Origin: Nitrospinaceae bacterium
GTDB taxonomy: Bacteria; Nitrospinota; Nitrospinia; Nitrospinales; Nitrospinaceae
DNA: 17,992 bases
Reading direction: 5' to 3'
NCBI GenBank assembly: GCA_029261615.1
Contig: JAJDAX010000076.1
Coordinates: forward strand, 1 to 17,992
Under the pieces are notes generated by a model, which saw only the letters and a list, made by a program, of their open reading frames with translations, was not told where the DNA came from and made no database searches. A program made the translations under genes and the position numbers. Positions 8,118 to 16,595 of the stretch are shown here, one piece after another (the first letter of the stretch is position 1; every line of letters begins with the position of its first letter).

Positions 8118-8471
8118 TTAGCTTTCCAGGACTTTCAAAATAGATTTTAATTCCGTTTTAATACGGTTTCTCCAATCCTGGAATTTTTCACGATCAAAGC
8201 CGAAATCCAGTTGGGCACCGGGTTTTCTACGTTCCTTCAGTTTCTGTTTGGCCCCGGCCAATGTGAATTTATCCACGTACAACAACTTCTGAATTTCCAG
8301 CACCATTTCAACATCTTTTCTTTGGTACAGACGCTGTCCGGATTTATTCTTGGTGGGCTTCAATTGGTCAAACTCATCCTCCCAATAACGAAGGACATGC
8401 TGTTCCAACCCGGCGATATCCGCCACCTCTCCAATTTTAAAAAACAGTTTATCCGGTATGGCCTGATTCAT
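8118..8471 (-). CDS. MerR-family transcriptional regulator (ihfA-linked type)
   Basis: This 117-residue DNA-binding protein is of the short MerR type usually found next to ihfA. The N-terminal winged helix-turn-helix reads [22 protein letters not shown], followed by the wing ([21 protein letters not shown]) and the hinge/coiled-coil start [13 protein letters not shown]. The C-terminus is short and basic with no Cys cluster, so it is not a metal or redox sensor of the MerR/SoxR type, and no effector domain is visible. Its start codon overlaps the end of ihfA by 23 bases, with no close ribosome-binding site, so translation is probably coupled to ihfA. Its targets are unknown. It is the last gene of the cluster; no clear terminator follows, and no tRNA-Pro is seen in the 230 bases downstream. 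Confidence 0.9.
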   Translation of the reverse strand: MNQAIPDKLFFKIGEVADIAGLEQHVLRYWEDEFDQLKPTKNKSGQRLYQRKDVEMVLEIQKLLYVDKFTLAGAKQKLKERRKPGAQLDFGFDREKFQDWRNRIKTELKSILKVLES

Positions 8472-8772
8472 GAGAAGACTGGTTGGTGGCCTCCAGTAAA
8501 TGGCGGCTGGGTTTGAAGGTCAGGACGGTTCGAGGCTGGATGGTGATGGGTTCACCTGTTTTGGGGTTACGCGCCCTGCGTGCATTTTTATGACGCAAGT
8601 TGAAGCTTGCGAATCCAACGATTCGAACATTTTCTCCGCGTCCCAATGCAGACTTTATTTCTTCAAGAATCACTTCAACAGCATTGAGAGCCTCGGACCG
8701 TGTGAACCCGACGCGCTCATAGACATGGTCCACCAGATCGGCTTTGACCACTGTTTCCTGTTCGAGTCCCAT
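8449..8772 (-). CDS. ihfA: Integration host factor alpha subunit (HU/IHF family)
   Basis: This HU/IHF-type DNA-bending protein would normally pair with IhfB in nucleoid organisation, recombination and promoter activation. It contains the N-terminal helical dimerisation part ([20 protein letters not shown]), the central [14 protein letters not shown] strand, and the DNA-intercalating arm RNPKTGEPI with its proline, followed by [16 protein letters not shown]. It is identified as alpha rather than HU by its position between an EF-G-like gene and a MerR gene and by its arm sequence. Two starts are possible. ATG 8784 directly abuts the AAGGAG site, which leaves no spacing, so ATG 8772 (12 bases from the site, 107 residues) is preferred. 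A nine-residue tail (SSHESGHTG) extends past the fold. It overlaps merR by 23 bases. Confidence 0.88.
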   Translation of the reverse strand: MGLEQETVVKADLVDHVYERVGFTRSEALNAVEVILEEIKSALGRGENVRIVGFASFNLRHKNARRARNPKTGEPITIQPRTVLTFKPSRHLLEATNQSSHESGHTG

Positions 8773-8783
8773 AGATGGTTTCA

Positions 8784-8808
8784 TCTCCTTCTATCTGGAG
8801 ATTACTCC
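8784..8808 (-). promoter_or_regulatory. Possible alternative hairpins around the ihfA ribosome-binding site
   Basis: Reading the minus strand, the segments GGAG (8808-8805), TCTCC (8801-8797) and GGAGA (8788-8784) follow each other. The middle one can pair with either neighbour; the last contains the presumed ihfA ribosome-binding site. The stop codon of the EF-G-like gene (8804-8802) sits in the loop of the first pairing. A ribosome terminating there could influence access to the ihfA site. The stems are only 4-5 bp, so this is speculative. Confidence 0.25.
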
Positions 8809-10898
8809 TTATCCTCTACCTTTTTCAACTGTGCATTTTCAATTATTTTCGAAGCAATGTGTTCCGGGACATCATCGTAATGATCGAATTCCATTTCAAA
8901 CTCCCCGCGACCACCCGTGATGGCTCGCAATTCGGGCGCATAATTCAACAAAGATGCCATCGGGACATGGGCTCGGATATTCTGTGTGTCTTCATCTGCT
9001 TCCACACCCAGTACCTTACCCCGCTTTGAATTGAGATCACCAATGATATCCCCCATCGATTCACTGGGAACCACCACATTCAACAACATAACAGGTTCCA
9101 GTAAAATCGGTTTACAATCCATCACTCCTTTTTTGAAGCCAATGGATCCTGCTATTTTAAATGCCATCTCTGAAGAGTCCACATCATGATAGGAACCGTC
9201 ATAGACGGCCACCCTGATGTCCACCATCGGGTAATGGGCAACAACGCCTCCAGCCATAGCCTCCTGTACTCCCTTTTCAACGGCTGGAATATAAGTTTTG
9301 GGAATAGAGCCTCCAACAACCTTATTTTCGAACTGAAATCCACCACCTTTGGCCATAGGTCCTATTTCCAACCAGCAATCGCCGTATTGTCCGCGACCTC
9401 CGGTCTGCTTTTTATATTTCCCTTGAACCTTGGTACTTTTTCTAATCGTTTCCAAATAGGGGACTTTAGGAGGTTTCACATCCACCTCAACCGCGAACCG
9501 CCGTTTCAGTCTTTCCAGAATAACATCTAAATGGACAGCGCCCATACCCGAAACAATTAATTCGTGAGTCTGGGCATCCCGTTCCACTTTAATGGTAGGA
9601 TCTTCTTCGCAAAGGCGGTGCAGGGCATTACTGATTTTTTCCTCATCCGCGCGAGTTTTAGGGACCATTCCGCGAGCCAGAACAGCTTTGGGAAAGGGAA
9701 TCTCCTCAAACTTGACCGCCCCCTTGGCATCTGAGCAGAGCGAATCGCCAGTGCCCGTTACTTTTAATTTGGCCACGCAGGCAATGTCCCCAGCCACAAC
9801 CTCGGACAATTGAATTTGTTTCTTTCCCTGAAGGGACATGATTTGTCCCACCCGCTCATTGGCTTCATGATCGGTGTTGTAAATTGACGAATCTCCAGTC
9901 AGCTTACCGGAAAAAACGCGGAACAATGTCAATTTACCTGCGTAGGGATCCGCAATGGTTTTAAAGACCTGGGCTGTAAAAGGCGCGGAAACATCGGGAG
10001 CAATTTCTATCGCCTCTTCATTTTCAATTTTGGTCGCCAATTGAGCATCCCGTTTATCCGGGGAGGGGATGTATTGGATCATCGCATCCATCAGTCGGTC
10101 GATTCCAATATTGTGAAGAGCAGAACCCAGCAGAACCGGCACAAGCCTCCCTCCGGCAATTCCCTGTTTAAGCCCGGTCAAAAATTCTTCCTCTGAAAGT
10201 TCACCTTTTTCCAGATATATTTCGATAAGTTCATCGTCTGCTTCGGCCACCGCTTCTACCAGTTCCATCCGCGTCGTTTCAACTTCATCTGCAAGATCAT
10301 CAGGGATAGCCGACACTTTTCCAATACCCTTCCCGCCTTTTTCATATTCAAAATATTTTTGTTCCACCAGATCCACGATGCCTTTAAATCCGTCACCACT
10401 TCCCACCGGAAGATCCAGTAAAATGGGTTTTACTGAAAACTTTTTACGGACCACTTCAAGTGTATTGGTTATTTCTGATTCCTCGGCATCCATCCTGTTC
10501 AGGAACAGGATTCGAGGTATTCCCTGGTCATCCGCCCATTTCCAGGTTTTTTCAGTATAAAACTGGACGCCGGTATCGGCCCCAATCACAACGACGGCAC
10601 CGTCTACAACACGAATACAACCGACAGTATCCCCAACAAAGTTATTGGTTCCAGGGGTGTCTATAAGATTTATTTTGTGTTTTTGAAATTCGAAAGTAGC
10701 GAGGGAGGCGTTGGTTGAGTTACCCCGTTTGATTTCGTCAGGATCGAAATCCATGACGGATGAGTTGTCCCCTACCTTACCCAGCCGGTCAGAAACTCCG
10801 GCGATATACAATATTGCTTCGGCAGTTGAAGTCTTTCCTGATCCACCATGTCCGATCAACCCCACATTCCTGATATTTTCAGCGCTGTAAGATTTCAT
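8802..10898 (-). CDS. Elongation factor G-like translational GTPase (EF-G paralogue)
   Basis: This 698-residue five-domain EF-G-type GTPase acts on or near the ribosome. The P-loop is GHGGSGKT (16-23) instead of the usual AHIDAGKT. Switch I contains KRGNSTNASLA; G3 is DTPGTNNF (80-86), in which Thr84 occupies the position of the canonical catalytic His; G4 is NRMD (134-137); G5 is GSALHN. Domain IV retains GQYGDCWLEIGP, IPAVEKGVQEAM and the GSYHDVDSSEMAFK signature, and domain V ends RAITGGRGEFEMEF. It belongs to the EF-G-like second-paralogue group, so it probably is not the main elongation factor and may have a weak or specialised role in translocation or recycling. Start ATG 10898 has GGGAGT six bases upstream. 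ihfA follows within 30 bases, so the two are likely cotranscribed. Confidence 0.93.
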   Translation of the reverse strand: MKSYSAENIRNVGLIGHGGSGKTSTAEAILYIAGVSDRLGKVGDNSSVMDFDPDEIKRGNSTNASLATFEFQKHKINLIDTPGTNNFVGDTVGCIRVVDGAVVVIGADTGVQFYTEKTWKWADDQGIPRILFLNRMDAEESEITNTLEVVRKKFSVKPILLDLPVGSGDGFKGIVDLVEQKYFEYEKGGKGIGKVSAIPDDLADEVETTRMELVEAVAEADDELIEIYLEKGELSEEEFLTGLKQGIAGGRLVPVLLGSALHNIGIDRLMDAMIQYIPSPDKRDAQLATKIENEEAIEIAPDVSAPFTAQVFKTIADPYAGKLTLFRVFSGKLTGDSSIYNTDHEANERVGQIMSLQGKKQIQLSEVVAGDIACVAKLKVTGTGDSLCSDAKGAVKFEEIPFPKAVLARGMVPKTRADEEKISNALHRLCEEDPTIKVERDAQTHELIVSGMGAVHLDVILERLKRRFAVEVDVKPPKVPYLETIRKSTKVQGKYKKQTGGRGQYGDCWLEIGPMAKGGGFQFENKVVGGSIPKTYIPAVEKGVQEAMAGGVVAHYPMVDIRVAVYDGSYHDVDSSEMAFKIAGSIGFKKGVMDCKPILLEPVMLLNVVVPSESMGDIIGDLNSKRGKVLGVEADEDTQNIRAHVPMASLLNYAPELRAITGGRGEFEMEFDHYDDVPEHIASKIIENAQLKKVEDKE

Positions 10899-10971
10899 AA
10901 GTTACTCCCGGAAAGATAAAGGGGTCGCTAAAAATCAGCAGCAAAACTACTGGCTTGAAATATTTTTCTAA

Positions 10972-13371
10972 TCAGTTTTTTGACAACCTTGCTTCCAGCT
11001 TTTTTATCTTCTGGTAAACCGTTCCGTAAAAAGACGGATACAATTTGAATATCTGGGTAACCTGATCCGGTTCCAATTGTACGGCAAACACCTCGTCTGT
11101 ATCAGCAAGAACATCCGCTTTTTTGACGATAGTTTTCCAATCTGAAATTTCCCCCATAATATCCCCGCTGGACAGAAAAGCAATCTTTTTCCCTTTTCCT
11201 GAAGAAACCTTTACTTGTCCGGATAGAAGCAGATAAACCGGCGCTTCCTCACTGTTTCTGGGAAAAATGGATTCCCCCTTCTTCCAATGCGCAAGACTAC
11301 CGAAGCCCAGAGACGCCACCAGACTCGGCCTCACCACTTCACTGAAATGATTGTCCAATCTGTAAAAATCATCCATGATGGTTGGTAGTCCGGAATCGAG
11401 GTACAGTTGTTTTGGAATTTCCAGTAAAGTCAATCGGGAGAGAGCACGCACTGTCCCTCGCCTAAGGGGATTGTCTGTAGTGATCGCCAGTTCCCCGAAA
11501 AACATCCCTTTTTCATAAACAGCATTCATCTTTCCCCCGAGAATTATTTCGGCAAATCCTTCAAGAATGACATAAAAAGATTCTCCAATATCATTTTTGG
11601 TAAACACAATTTCACCCGGATTGTAATTCACCCTTTTGGATTTTTTCTCAATAGATTTTAAAGCAGATGACCCGACACCCTGAAACAGGCTGATTTCCTT
11701 TAAAAATTCCAGCGTGGTCAACCCTTTCGATTTGGGCATGGGAAGCACCATCCGCGTTTCCCCTTCTTCAGCAAAATGAAAATAGGGATGGTTAATGGAA
11801 CTTTTATGCTGATGGGTCAGGATCATTTTCTTTGCAATTTCCGGTTTAAGCTCTGTCAACGCACCGAACTCTGTGTGCAGTTGCCCTCCACCCACTTCAT
11901 GAATAATCAAATCCGCATCCCAGATAAATCCCATAATGGATTGATACCGGTTGCTTGAAAAAACACCCTGATCGTACCAACGGTGAATCAGGTCACGGTC
12001 GTATTTGGTATCACCAGAGTGACTTATACTCTTCTCAATTCCCTTTTCATCCTTGTGGGTAAGAACAAGTCTCCCAGATGGAATGGAATGGAAGGAATAG
12101 TCAAACTCAATATAGGTGTTTTTACAATCCGGCAATTTAATTTTTTTATTAGGTTCCATTTCGAAGAAATCGATGAAGCTTTCAATGACATCGCAAGGAA
12201 ACAGGGTGATCGCTGCAATTTTCCGAACAAAACTTTCAAAGATTATGCGGGAGGTCATTACCTTCAGGCGCTGACCGGAGAGAATTTTTTCAATAAACCC
12301 GGCATCGTGATCAGAATGCACATGGGATAAAAACATCAGGCTCACATCATTTTCAGTAATACCGTGCGCCAACAGCGCCTCATTATTATCACTGAACGCA
12401 TCAACCATCAATCCCTTTCCCTCTGCCCAAAGTATCATGCAACTGTTGCGACGGTTTGCCGAAAAACCAGAACCCACACCCAGGAAGGTGGCTCCCATGA
12501 AAGGTTTATCCAGTAGATTGATTGTGTCTGGAATCGGGGGAGAATCGATTTCGTTAAAATCCAGTTCGGCCTTAAGTTTTCCGCCCTCGTGGATTTCAAA
12601 AAAGGATGGACGCACTTGAGTTACTTTGATTTTTTTTCTAGCATCAACCTTACCAACCACGGTAACGGACTTATCTTTCCCAAACAGGTGGAATTCAACA
12701 AGCCGGTCTATAAACTCCTCCCGAGTACAATCGCGTGTCAGAGTGAACAATTCCATTTCCCGTTGCAACTGATAACATTGCAATGTATTCCTTGCAAACA
12801 AATTGGCCGGGCTCGTGGATTTTTTTTGCATCCAGGTTTTGGTTTTCAAAACCTTCTTGAAATGGGAAGAAAGCTCCTTCAACAACACTTCGTCGGACAC
12901 CTGGGTTTCCATCATGCCCTGCAGTTTTCCAAACAATCTTTTATCGCCCGAAAGGCTTAGAAGAAACTTTTCAAATCGCCCCACCTCTCCCGGCGAAAAG
13001 CCCGACCGCTTCATAAAATTGCGGAATTGGGCACACAACATTTGATGCAAAGTAGGTCCAAAAAGCGTTTCGCTCATAATGGCATTGAAACGCTCTTTCT
13101 GATCCTGCGTGCAGTAGATTTTTATTTTGGTTTTTTGTCTGCGGATAAAAAGGAAGTTGTAAACAATGAATTCGAAATCGAAGTTGTTCTTCCCTTTTAC
13201 CAGGGTCCGGGTCGGCAATATGTAGTGGGAGGTGAGGTCTTCTTCCCTGCGGGCAAAATCCTTAACAATTCCCGGAGGACAGCCAAATGTAATTTTTTCA
13301 TATCCTGGTATATCCAGGACACGGAAATTATACCCTTCGTAAATCTTAATTTTTTTATCGAGAACCCTCAC
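10972..13371 (-). CDS. Metallo-beta-lactamase-fold hydrolase fused to two cyclic-nucleotide-binding-type domains
   Basis: This protein of about 799 residues has three parts. Residues 1 to about 295 form an unrecognised N-terminal region, partly helical and without signal peptide or membrane segment. Next is an MBL-fold hydrolase of the RNase Z/class II phosphodiesterase type: HVHSDHDAG (His350, His352, Asp354, His355), HSGDTKYD (Asp454) and LTHQHKSS (His520/His522). Two CNB/CAP_ED-like domains follow. The first (about 560-665) keeps the phosphate-binding cassette pattern FGELAI...PLRRGTVRA (Glu627 and Arg). The second (about 675-790) has GDIMGEIS but a Lys-rich segment instead of PR-x-A, so it may not bind ligand. 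A hydrolase allosterically controlled by cAMP/cGMP or a related ligand is inferred. The frame is open to ATG 13431, but that start lies in the conserved end of der (77-base overlap). GTG 13371 (17-base overlap) is preferred; neither has a clear ribosome-binding site. Confidence 0.85.
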   Translation of the reverse strand: MRVLDKKIKIYEGYNFRVLDIPGYEKITFGCPPGIVKDFARREEDLTSHYILPTRTLVKGKNNFDFEFIVYNFLFIRRQKTKIKIYCTQDQKERFNAIMSETLFGPTLHQMLCAQFRNFMKRSGFSPGEVGRFEKFLLSLSGDKRLFGKLQGMMETQVSDEVLLKELSSHFKKVLKTKTWMQKKSTSPANLFARNTLQCYQLQREMELFTLTRDCTREEFIDRLVEFHLFGKDKSVTVVGKVDARKKIKVTQVRPSFFEIHEGGKLKAELDFNEIDSPPIPDTINLLDKPFMGATFLGVGSGFSANRRNSCMILWAEGKGLMVDAFSDNNEALLAHGITENDVSLMFLSHVHSDHDAGFIEKILSGQRLKVMTSRIIFESFVRKIAAITLFPCDVIESFIDFFEMEPNKKIKLPDCKNTYIEFDYSFHSIPSGRLVLTHKDEKGIEKSISHSGDTKYDRDLIHRWYDQGVFSSNRYQSIMGFIWDADLIIHEVGGGQLHTEFGALTELKPEIAKKMILTHQHKSSINHPYFHFAEEGETRMVLPMPKSKGLTTLEFLKEISLFQGVGSSALKSIEKKSKRVNYNPGEIVFTKNDIGESFYVILEGFAEIILGGKMNAVYEKGMFFGELAITTDNPLRRGTVRALSRLTLLEIPKQLYLDSGLPTIMDDFYRLDNHFSEVVRPSLVASLGFGSLAHWKKGESIFPRNSEEAPVYLLLSGQVKVSSGKGKKIAFLSSGDIMGEISDWKTIVKKADVLADTDEVFAVQLEPDQVTQIFKLYPSFYGTVYQKIKKLEARLSKN

Positions 13372-14701
13372 GGCGAGAACCAGGATGCCGGCTTGCAAAT
13401 AAAAGCCGGATGGGAGTTCCTTCAAATCCAAAGGAATTTCGAAGGCTGTTTAAGAGATAGCGTTCATAGGAAAAGTGAATTCCTTCAGGAAAATTCACAA
13501 AACACTGGAACGTTGGTGGCCGGTTTTTAATCTGTGTCGCGTAATACAGTTTTAAAAACTTGCCTCGGTAACTGCTCATGGGCCGCCTTTGTATCGCTTT
13601 CGCGAAACAATCGTTCAAGCGGGATGTGGTAATGGTACGGGTGTATTCATTATAAACCCTCTCCACTTCAGGCAATAATTGATCAAGCCCTTTACCCGTC
13701 TTGGCGGAAACCGGCATTATGGGTGCAAATTCGAGAAATTTCAATTTGTTTCTGACCCTCGCTTCAACCTCTTTCCAATCAAGATCTTCCGAACGGGCCA
13801 GGTCCCATTTATTGACACAAAGAATCACTCCGCGTCCCTCTTCATGAGCATATCCAGCAATGGTCGCATCCTGGTCTGTGATTCCTTCAACAGCATCAAT
13901 AAGCAAAACTGCTATGTCACTTCGCTCCAAAACCTTGAGCGCCATGATGACGCTGAACTTTTCCAGCACCTGATGAGTTTTACCCTTACGTCGAATTCCG
14001 GCGGTATCGGTCAAAATGAATGACGTGTTTTCAAATTTGAGAACCGTGTCTACCGAATCACGGGTGGTCCCCGGAATTTCGGAAACAATACAGCGCTCTT
14101 TCTCTAAAAACTGATTGACGAGCGACGATTTTCCCACGTTGGGTCGACCAATGATCGCAAGACGAATTCCTTCCTGCTTGACCAGTTCAGTTTTCGAAAT
14201 CGGTAACGCCTCAACCAGGGGCTCCATCAAATCGTCGATACCGAGTCCATGTTCCGAAGAGATGGGAAAAACAGAACCCAGGCCTATTCTGAAAAATTCG
14301 TTGGTGTCCAGCTCCTGCTTTTGAGAATCAATCTTGTTGACTCCGATAAAGAAAGGCTTGCCCGATTTCCTGAGCTTCTGAATCACCTCCTCATCCTGCG
14401 GAGTCAGGCCCTGTCTGCCATCAGCGATAAACAACACCACATCAGCCTCCGCCAAGGCCAAATCTCCCTGCACCAGAACCATGTCTTCGATGGACCCGCC
14501 ACCATCGATATCAATCCCGCCGGTGTCAATCAGCATGAAGGGTTTTTTGTAAAAAGTGACCTGACCATAAATGCGGTCACGGGTAACCCCTGACTGATTA
14601 TTCACAATTGACCGGCGTTCACCGACCAACCTGTTGAACAGTGTGGATTTACCGACGTTTGCGCGACCGATGATCGCCACGATAGGCAGTGAAGGGGCCA
14701 T
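13355..14701 (-). CDS. der: Ribosome biogenesis GTPase Der (EngA)
   Basis: Der is an essential tandem GTPase that acts in maturation of the 50S ribosomal subunit. Two complete G domains are visible. The first has GRANVGKST (12-20), switch residues SGVTRDR, DTGG and NKID; the second has GRPNVGKSS (about residues 183-191), GTTRDS, DTAGIRRKG and NKWD, then SAKTGKG. The C-terminal KH-like domain (about 350-435) contains RPMSSYRGKFLKLYYATQ and RPPTFQCFVNFPEGIHFSYERYLLNSLR, ending in the family's EGTPIRLLF. At 448 residues its length is normal. The last residues (PGSR-REGSR) come from a 15-base direct repeat. Start ATG 14701 has GGAGG nine bases upstream, and the gene follows the amidase stop by 15 bases, so they share an operon. 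Its end overlaps the start of the MBL/CNB gene. Confidence 0.97.
   Translation of the reverse strand: MAPSLPIVAIIGRANVGKSTLFNRLVGERRSIVNNQSGVTRDRIYGQVTFYKKPFMLIDTGGIDIDGGGSIEDMVLVQGDLALAEADVVLFIADGRQGLTPQDEEVIQKLRKSGKPFFIGVNKIDSQKQELDTNEFFRIGLGSVFPISSEHGLGIDDLMEPLVEALPISKTELVKQEGIRLAIIGRPNVGKSSLVNQFLEKERCIVSEIPGTTRDSVDTVLKFENTSFILTDTAGIRRKGKTHQVLEKFSVIMALKVLERSDIAVLLIDAVEGITDQDATIAGYAHEEGRGVILCVNKWDLARSEDLDWKEVEARVRNKLKFLEFAPIMPVSAKTGKGLDQLLPEVERVYNEYTRTITTSRLNDCFAKAIQRRPMSSYRGKFLKLYYATQIKNRPPTFQCFVNFPEGIHFSYERYLLNSLRNSFGFEGTPIRLLFASRHPGSRREGSR
13359..13381. repeat. 15-base-period direct repeat at the der / MBL-CNB junction
   Basis: CGAGAACC occurs at 13359-13366 and again at 13374-13381. 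In the der frame this gives GSR-x-x-GSR at the extreme C-terminus, beyond the conserved domain. The candidate GTG start of the next gene (13371) lies between the two copies. A small tandem duplication that extended der into the next gene would explain both the overlap and the odd tail. Confidence 0.4.
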
Positions 14702-14716
14702 GTTTCTATTCCTCCG

Positions 14717-16504
14717 TTAAATGGAGGGCCCTTTCTCCCGGATAAACCGGTGAATTCCCTGCGCAATGGATTCCGCCAGCCAGTATTGGTAGGAAGTGTT
14801 CTGCAGGCGGCGTTCTTCGTACTTGTTCGTAAGAAAACCTACTTCGATCAAAATGCTTGGCATGTTGGTACGGTGTAACACGTAGAAAGGACCTTCTTTT
14901 ACACCAAGGTCCGACACTTTCGAAAATTTTCGAGGCATTATTCCGGACAATCGTTTTTGTACATCCGCAGCAAGGCGGGCCGATTCATTTATCTTTGTTG
15001 TACTGATGAGGCTGGCCAGAATCTGTTGCACATCATCGTCTTCTACCGAACCGACAAGATCTCCATTTTCACGCGCCGCTGTCTCAAGTGCACGATCACC
15101 GGCACCGGCACCCAGGTAATAGGTTTCAATCCCACGGGCGGATTTACGCGGAGCAGCATTGGCGTGAATGGAAACAAAAAGATCGGCATCGAGTTTGTTG
15201 GCCAAATCTCCCCGGTCCTTGAGTTCTATAAACGTATCTTGAGTGCGAGTCAATTCCACGCGGTACTTGTAGCGTTTTTCCAGGATTTTTCTTACACGCT
15301 TTGATATCTCAAGATTCACCTGCTTTTCCAAAATACCTGTACGGCCCTTCGCACCATCATCTTTCCCTCCGTGCCCAGGGTCCAGCACGATCAGAGTTGG
15401 ACCATCCTTCATTCGGGGTTTCACAGCCACCGGCGGTGCGCGGGGAATGACCTGGTCCAGCTCAGCCGCTTTTTGTATTGCTTCAAACTCGAGAATAAAC
15501 TGATGGCCTGCGCTTCGAGTTGAAACCGAAACGGGACCGCCACCGGTCATCTCAACCATGAGAACGGACGAGGTACCCTCTCCCTTTTTTGGTTCAACAT
15601 GGGTCAAAATACCCGACTCCAGTGTCACCACTTTTTCCATTTTTGGATCCCACGCGCCATTTTCAAAGGTCACCTGCACCCGATCTGGATTGTCCAGACG
15701 TTGCTGGGTAAACTTGACCGGCCCTTCGGCCTTAAGCATCACCTTGGCTTTTTGATTGCCATTCTCGTAGGCAAGATCAAACAACCTTGTATTCTTTGTG
15801 AATGTTTTTTTACTGGCAGACTGTTTTTGTTTAAGGGATTCTTTGTTCCTGGCAAAATTTTGGTCATGCTGGTGGGCTGGTTTACTATCTGGAGAATCTT
15901 TCACCACCGCATTTGCTTTAGTAGTTTCTCCTGTTTTATTGGGAGGAACTTCTTTCGAGTTTACTGAAGCCATTTGGGAAAGGATTTTCAATTCACGGCG
16001 GGCGGCGGGAACCTGGTCTCCCTTCGGGAATTTATCGAGCACCTGTTGGAGCCGTGCCCGTGACGCTTCAAGATCCCCACGGTTTTTAAATAGGGAAGCC
16101 TGATGAATAAGCGCATCATCGGTCAATCGTCCGGGTGCAAACCGGGTGACAACGCGATTAAAGTATTCAATCGCCCGGTTCTCATCTTCGGAACTTCCAC
16201 TCAATTTGTTCATCTCTAGAGACAACAAACCTTGTGTGAAAGCCGCCTTGTACGCTTGATGGGAGGAAGGGTATTGATCGACAACCGCCTGAAATAAAGC
16301 GATTGTTTTGAGCCAGTTTTGCCGGTTGAGTTTGGCGGTTGGGGAATCCAAAACCTGATAGTAAGAGTTCCGTGCCTTCTCATAAAGAGAATCGGGTCCG
16401 GCAGGTTTTCCACTTGCGGCCATCCCAACACCCGAAGACGTCATGCAAAACACGGCAACCAGGAATCCGACAAATAATTTCCCAAAGATGCCGTTTCGTT
16501 TCAT
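14717..16504 (-). CDS. N-acetylmuramoyl-L-alanine amidase with TPR-like and AMIN domains
   Basis: This is a periplasmic zinc amidase (Amidase_3, AmiA/B/C class) that cleaves stem peptides from peptidoglycan glycan strands, mainly for cell separation. A signal peptide (MKRNGIFGKLFVGFLVAVF, cleavage near residue 28) is followed by TPR/tol-pal-like helices (about 40-175), a polar linker, an AMIN targeting domain (about 236-337) and the catalytic domain (about 368-595). Zinc ligands are His378 in LDPGHGG, Glu393 in ILEKQ and His447 in SIHAN; the catalytic Glu554 is in ILIEVGFLTN. A roughly 45-residue insertion around GSVEDDDVQQILASL matches the regulatory helix region of AmiB/AmiC-type enzymes. 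At 595 residues it is longer than E. coli AmiC because of the TPR-like part. A GTG at 16531, with GGGG five bases upstream, would add nine residues. A strong promoter lies just upstream. Confidence 0.93.
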   Translation of the reverse strand: MKRNGIFGKLFVGFLVAVFCMTSSGVGMAASGKPAGPDSLYEKARNSYYQVLDSPTAKLNRQNWLKTIALFQAVVDQYPSSHQAYKAAFTQGLLSLEMNKLSGSSEDENRAIEYFNRVVTRFAPGRLTDDALIHQASLFKNRGDLEASRARLQQVLDKFPKGDQVPAARRELKILSQMASVNSKEVPPNKTGETTKANAVVKDSPDSKPAHQHDQNFARNKESLKQKQSASKKTFTKNTRLFDLAYENGNQKAKVMLKAEGPVKFTQQRLDNPDRVQVTFENGAWDPKMEKVVTLESGILTHVEPKKGEGTSSVLMVEMTGGGPVSVSTRSAGHQFILEFEAIQKAAELDQVIPRAPPVAVKPRMKDGPTLIVLDPGHGGKDDGAKGRTGILEKQVNLEISKRVRKILEKRYKYRVELTRTQDTFIELKDRGDLANKLDADLFVSIHANAAPRKSARGIETYYLGAGAGDRALETAARENGDLVGSVEDDDVQQILASLISTTKINESARLAADVQKRLSGIMPRKFSKVSDLGVKEGPFYVLHRTNMPSILIEVGFLTNKYEERRLQNTSYQYWLAESIAQGIHRFIREKGPSI

Positions 16505-16595
16505 ATTTGAAATATTTTTAACTACAGGCACTCGAACCCCATTAAGGTAGACATTGAAACCAACCTCTTAAACTATTAATTTTATTACACTTTTG

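Noticed and set aside
13027..13530. Plus-strand 167-codon open frame across the der / MBL-CNB junction
   Set aside because: It is antisense to two well-supported genes, with no ribosome-binding site or recognisable motif.
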